From Mesorhizobium sp. B2-8-5 (GTDB lineage: Bacteria > Pseudomonadota > Alphaproteobacteria > Rhizobiales > Rhizobiaceae): a stretch of 64,000 nt of DNA. Both the position numbers and the translations under genes were made by a program. Every line of letters starts with the position of its first letter. The first letter of the stretch is position 1. The stretch is from positions 2,513,501 to 2,577,500 of the forward strand of contig NZ_CP083951.1 in assembly GCF_006440675.2 (NCBI RefSeq). Direction: 5' to 3'. This document shows positions 62,029-64,000 of this stretch, piece after piece. Under the pieces are notes generated by a model that did not search any database, was not told the DNA's origin, and was given only the letters and a program-made list of their open reading frames with translations.

Positions 62029-64000
62029 CTACTGCCCCGGCCGACCAGTCTTGCCCGGCCGGCGTTTCTGGCGGCGCTCGTCGGCTGGATCCTCGTAGGA
62101 GCCGATGCCGGCGCGCTGGCGGACGATGGGTTTGTCGTCGCGTTCCTTCGCGCCCCCCTCTGTCCTGCCGGACATTTCGCCCCCAGGGGGGGAGATCGGC
62201 TGCGGCTTAGCCGGCTTCTTGCCTTCGACGGGCTTCTCGGTGCGGCGCACCGTCATCTCGTCAAGCGAGTTCTTGCGGAACAGCGGTTTGCTGCGGTCGC
62301 CGGGAATGCCGAAATCGGAACCATGCGCTTCCTGCGCGCTCTGCTTCTTGAACAGCGAACGCGAGACGGCGCCGGCCGGGGTCGTCATGTCGGTGCCGGG
62401 GCCCATGTCGTCGATTGACGGCTTGGCGAAAAGCGGCTTCTTCACCGGCACGGCACCGTCGGCGCCCATCTCGTCGAGATGCGGCTTGCGGAACAGGTTG
62501 GGCCGGGCAGCTTTGGCCGCTTCGTCGGCGGCACGCGCTTCATCGAGCTTGCGGAACCGCTCCTGTTCCTCGACCGTACGATGTTTGGCCACGCCCTTGT
62601 TGTGCTTGCCCTTTTCGCGGCCCGATGCAGGACTTTGCCCTTCCACCTCGCGCGCCAGCGGATCGTCGGAGATGGCGAGCTCCATCTCGCGCAGCCGCTT
62701 GATCTCGTCGCGGACGCGCGCCGCCTTCTCGAAGTCGAGATTGGCGGCGGCATCGCGCATCTGCTTGTCCAACGCCTCGAGATGGGTCTTGAGGTTGTTG
62801 CCGATCATCGCCCCGGCATCGTCGGTGAACTGCGAGATGTCGGCGCGGACATGGTCCTTCTCGTAGACCGAGTCGAGGATGTCGGCGATGCGCGACTTGA
62901 CCGATTCCGGCGTGATGCCGTTGGCGAGATTCCACTCCATCTGCTTCTCGCGGCGGCGGTTGGTCTCGGCCATCGCCCGCTCCATCGAGCCGGTGATCTG
63001 GTCGGCGTAGAGGATGACCTTGCCATCGACGTTACGGGCGGCGCGGCCGATGGTCTGGATCAGTGAGGTTTCCGAACGCAGGAAACCTTCCTTGTCGGCA
63101 TCGAGAATCGCTACGAAGCCGCATTCGGGAATGTCGAGGCCTTCGCGCAACAGGTTGATGCCGACCAGCACGTCGAAGGCGCCGAGGCGCAGATCGCGCA
63201 GGATCTCGATACGCTCCAGCGTGTCGATATCGGAATGCATGTAGCGGACGCGGATGCCGTTCTCATGCAGGTATTCGGTGAGGTCCTCGGCCATGCGCTT
63301 GGTCAGCACTGTGACCAGCGTGCGGTAGCCGGCCCTTGTCGTGTCGCGGATCTCGCCGACGACGTCGTCGACCTGGCTCTTGGCCGGACGCACCTCGACC
63401 GGCGGGTCGATCAGGCCGGTCGGGCGGATGACCTGCTCGGCGAAGACGCCGCCGGACTGGTCGAGTTCCCAACTGCCCGGCGTCGCCGAAACCGCCACCG
63501 ACAGCGGGCGCATGGCGTCCCATTCCTCGAAGCGAAGCGGCCGGTTGTCCATGCAGGAAGGCAGGCGGAAACCGTACTCGGCCAAGGTCGCCTTGCGGCG
63601 GAAGTCGCCGCGATACATGCCGCCGATCTGCGGCACGGTAACGTGGCTTTCGTCGATGAAGACCAGCGCGTTGTCGGGAATGTATTCGAACAAGGTTGGC
63701 GGCGGATCGCCCGGCTGGCGTCCGGTTAGATAGCGCGAATAGTTTTCGATGCCGGCGCAGGAACCGGTCGCCTCAAGCATCTCCAGGTCGAAGCGGGTGC
63801 GCTGCTCCAGCCGCTGCGCCTCCAGCAGGCGGCCAGCCTTTTCAAGCTCTTGCAAGCGAAGCTTGAGCTCTTCCTTGATAGACTTGATGGCTTGATTCAA
63901 GGTCGGGCGCGGCGTCACATAGTGCGAATTGGCGTAGATCTTGACGCTTTTCAGCTCGCCGGTCTTCTGGCCGGTCAGCGGGTCGAACTCGGTGATGGAC
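62029..64000 (-). CDS. uvrB: Excinuclease ABC subunit B, partial (N-terminus off the right edge)
   Basis: 657 codons are visible; the start lies beyond the right edge. UvrB is the damage-verifying helicase-like subunit of nucleotide excision repair. Visible motifs are [60 protein letters not shown] and QTIGRAARN (helicase motifs), then the UVR domain ([20 protein letters not shown]). After it comes an unusually long tail of about 190 residues with repeated LF-x-K-x-S-x-D-x-M units and a Pro/Gly-rich segment. E. coli UvrB ends soon after the UVR domain. Confidence 0.96.
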   Translation of the reverse strand, partial: SITEFDPLTGQKTGELKSVKIYANSHYVTPRPTLNQAIKSIKEELKLRLQELEKAGRLLEAQRLEQRTRFDLEMLEATGSCAGIENYSRYLTGRQPGDPPPTLFEYIPDNALVFIDESHVTVPQIGGMYRGDFRRKATLAEYGFRLPSCMDNRPLRFEEWDAMRPLSVAVSATPGSWELDQSGGVFAEQVIRPTGLIDPPVEVRPAKSQVDDVVGEIRDTTRAGYRTLVTVLTKRMAEDLTEYLHENGIRVRYMHSDIDTLERIEILRDLRLGAFDVLVGINLLREGLDIPECGFVAILDADKEGFLRSETSLIQTIGRAARNVDGKVILYADQITGSMERAMAETNRRREKQMEWNLANGITPESVKSRIADILDSVYEKDHVRADISQFTDDAGAMIGNNLKTHLEALDKQMRDAAANLDFEKAARVRDEIKRLREMELAISDDPLAREVEGQSPASGREKGKHNKGVAKHRTVEEQERFRKLDEARAADEAAKAARPNLFRKPHLDEMGADGAVPVKKPLFAKPSIDDMGPGTDMTTPAGAVSRSLFKKQSAQEAHGSDFGIPGDRSKPLFRKNSLDEMTVRRTEKPVEGKKPAKPQPISPPGGEMSGRTEGGAKERDDKPIVRQRAGIGSYEDPADERRQKRRPGKTGRPGQ
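62140..62202 (-). repeat. Probable intergenic palindromic repeat inserted in frame in uvrB
   Basis: About 63 bp encoding a tail segment starting [10 protein letters not shown] and ending GAKER. The C-run/G-run and GTTCCTTCGCGCC motifs match, from memory, a repeat usual in mesorhizobial intergenic regions. This was not checked by search. Confidence 0.5.
62254..62496 (-). repeat. Four decapeptide repeats in the UvrB tail
   Basis: Encoded units are [30 protein letters not shown] and [10 protein letters not shown], spaced about 20-26 residues apart. Three keep the (H/S)-(L/I)-D-(E/D)-M core. Confidence 0.75.

Noticed and set aside
61753..62418. 221-codon plus-strand frame before uvrB
   Set aside because: The second half is antisense to uvrB and the first half spans repeats; no ribosome site or domain.

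Overview
The window is 64 kb of a GC-rich alphaproteobacterial chromosome. Gene content and order (petABC-apt, ychF-pth-rplY-prs, lgt-midA-pgeF, a BA14K protein, paired csp genes) and the dispersed palindromic repeats fit Hyphomicrobiales, most likely Mesorhizobium or a close relative. That placement is from gene content, not from a database search. No rRNA, tRNA, CRISPR array, prophage or insertion sequence was seen. Genes are cut at both ends: a large membrane protein at the left edge and uvrB at the right edge.

Layout. 1-6.1 kb is a leftward MoxR / DUF58 / BatA-DUF4159 / membrane-protein operon, the MoxR-type chaperone module of the envelope. 6.3-8.8 kb is a tightly coupled rightward trio: DUF1285, NUDIX CoA pyrophosphatase and CCA-adding enzyme. 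8.9-14.4 kb holds a secreted subtilisin-like protease with a secreted partner, small DUF proteins, hemF, soxR with a recognisable sox box, and trmL. 14.5-21 kb is the most unusual stretch. A 25-codon leader with a near-perfect Shine-Dalgarno is followed by a hairpin that would bury the next ribosome binding site. Then come an uncharacterised protein with octapeptide repeats and three tandem paralogous ABC half-exporters. 22.9-26.3 kb is the cytochrome bc1 operon (petABC) and apt. 26.3-31.6 kb carries two MaoC proteins, corA, ychF, pth and rplY.

32-39 kb is mostly accessory: a GST, a MarR/hydrolase divergent pair with matching palindromes, an uncharacterised protein and a glycosyltransferase, and an MFS exporter divergent from an AraC regulator. 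39.9-45.6 kb returns to core functions: prs, a lipoprotein, a metal-ligand-depleted M24 protein, pgeF, midA and lgt. 45.7-52.9 kb has an orphan BrnA-like antitoxin, ubiK, a YbjN protein with a GANTC-rich upstream region, csaA, a glycosyltransferase, a MarR - OmpR regulator - histidine kinase operon resembling PetP/PetR, and ilvE. 53-61.7 kb has an MBL hydrolase, BA14K, two cold-shock genes, a two-domain Kazal lipoprotein, a TPR-sulfotransferase, small stress-type proteins and an ABC-F ATPase. uvrB closes the window.

The strongest signals for new biology are three. First, the candidate translational-attenuation leader in front of the ABC triplet. Second, a family of eight intergenic palindromes that share a core but have four different stems, several of them touching gene stop codons. 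Third, a uvrB reading frame whose C-terminal tail contains a repeated decapeptide and what looks like an in-frame intergenic repeat.
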